In this document: positions 63,867-64,000 of the stretch, piece by piece
Position numbering within the stretch: position 1 is the first letter of the stretch
How the letters are laid out: each line of letters begins with the position of its first letter
Assembly (NCBI RefSeq): GCF_018729455.1
Contig: NZ_JAHHZF010000009.1
Coordinates: 1-64,000 of the forward strand
DNA from: Prosthecodimorpha staleyi
Lineage (GTDB): Bacteria > Pseudomonadota > Alphaproteobacteria > Rhizobiales > Ancalomicrobiaceae
Length of the DNA: 64,000 nucleotides
Direction of reading: 5' to 3'
The notes under the pieces: model-generated
What the model was told of the DNA's origin: nothing
Databases searched by the model: none
The model's input: only the letters and a program-made list of their open reading frames with translations
Made by a program: the position numbers and the translations under genes

Positions 63867-64000
63867 GATGTTTCCGACTCGTTCTCCTGATCCCCTATAT
63901 AGGCCATGCCGACGCGGCCGGGCAGGGCGGTCCGGCGGGATCTGTCACGGTCGTGCCGGTCGGCCGGCACGATCGGAATTTCTCGCGTCACGGCACTCCT

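Noticed and set aside
60900-63890. 996-codon open frame on the plus strand opposite the helicase
   Set aside because: Antisense shadow; the minus strand has all SF1 helicase motifs in order.

Overview
The window is a high-GC (roughly two-thirds G+C by eye) bacterial chromosome segment, almost certainly from an alphaproteobacterium of the order Hyphomicrobiales (Rhizobiales). The reasons are the gene order and family variants: an S10-spc-alpha ribosomal block without rpmJ or rpsD, adk between secY and rpsM, a long FtsZ ending in the peptide EIPAFLRRQ, the mraZ-to-lpxC division cluster followed by bamD, recN and ligA, and meso-DAP-type MurE. The genus cannot be fixed from the sequence.

Layout. 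1-15070: the end of tuf, then the S10, spc and alpha ribosomal operons (rpsJ to rplQ, with secY, adk and rpoA), closed by a clear intrinsic terminator. A consensus-like promoter (TTGACT, 17 bp, TATATC) sits before rpsM, inside a perfect inverted repeat. 15129-20146: a small secreted Cys-repeat protein, then a one-carbon module: a Rieske oxygenase and reductase resembling glycine betaine demethylase (gbcA, gbcB), a small PF13769 'virulence factor' protein, a zinc-cysteine MTHFR C-terminal-type protein and a MetF-like reductase. Formaldehyde from betaine demethylation could feed the folate C1 pool that MetF draws on; this link is inference. 20445-27000: a three-hairpin intergenic element, a PfkB sugar kinase, a CPA2 cation/proton antiporter, a divergent P-type cation ATPase and the RNase P RNA gene. 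27002-28339: a solitary DUF4143 ATPase preceded by 22-bp tandem repeats.

28737-49441: a complete division and cell-wall cluster: mraZ, rsmH, ftsL, ftsI, murE, murF, mraY, murD, ftsW, murG, murC, murB, ddl, ftsQ, ftsA, ftsZ, lpxC. Most genes overlap or abut, so they are probably co-transcribed in long units. Upstream of mraZ is a four-copy, 10-bp-period CCCA array (TGGG on the other strand), which fits the known MraZ operator. 50176-57213: bamD, recN, a soluble receptor-like protein with an unusual MCP-tip-then-Cache order, ligA and a small unknown protein. 57218-63866, minus strand: a UvrD/PcrA helicase, two tandem PrmA-type methyltransferases and an M24 aminopeptidase, with a long palindromic repeat between the last two.

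Most of the window is core housekeeping. The items I would check first are the MraZ operator, the C1 module with its small PF13769 protein, the DUF4143 repeat region, the inverted-order Cache receptor and the two prmA genes. I saw no CRISPR array, prophage, insertion sequence or tRNA gene, and no clearly new defence or mobile system.
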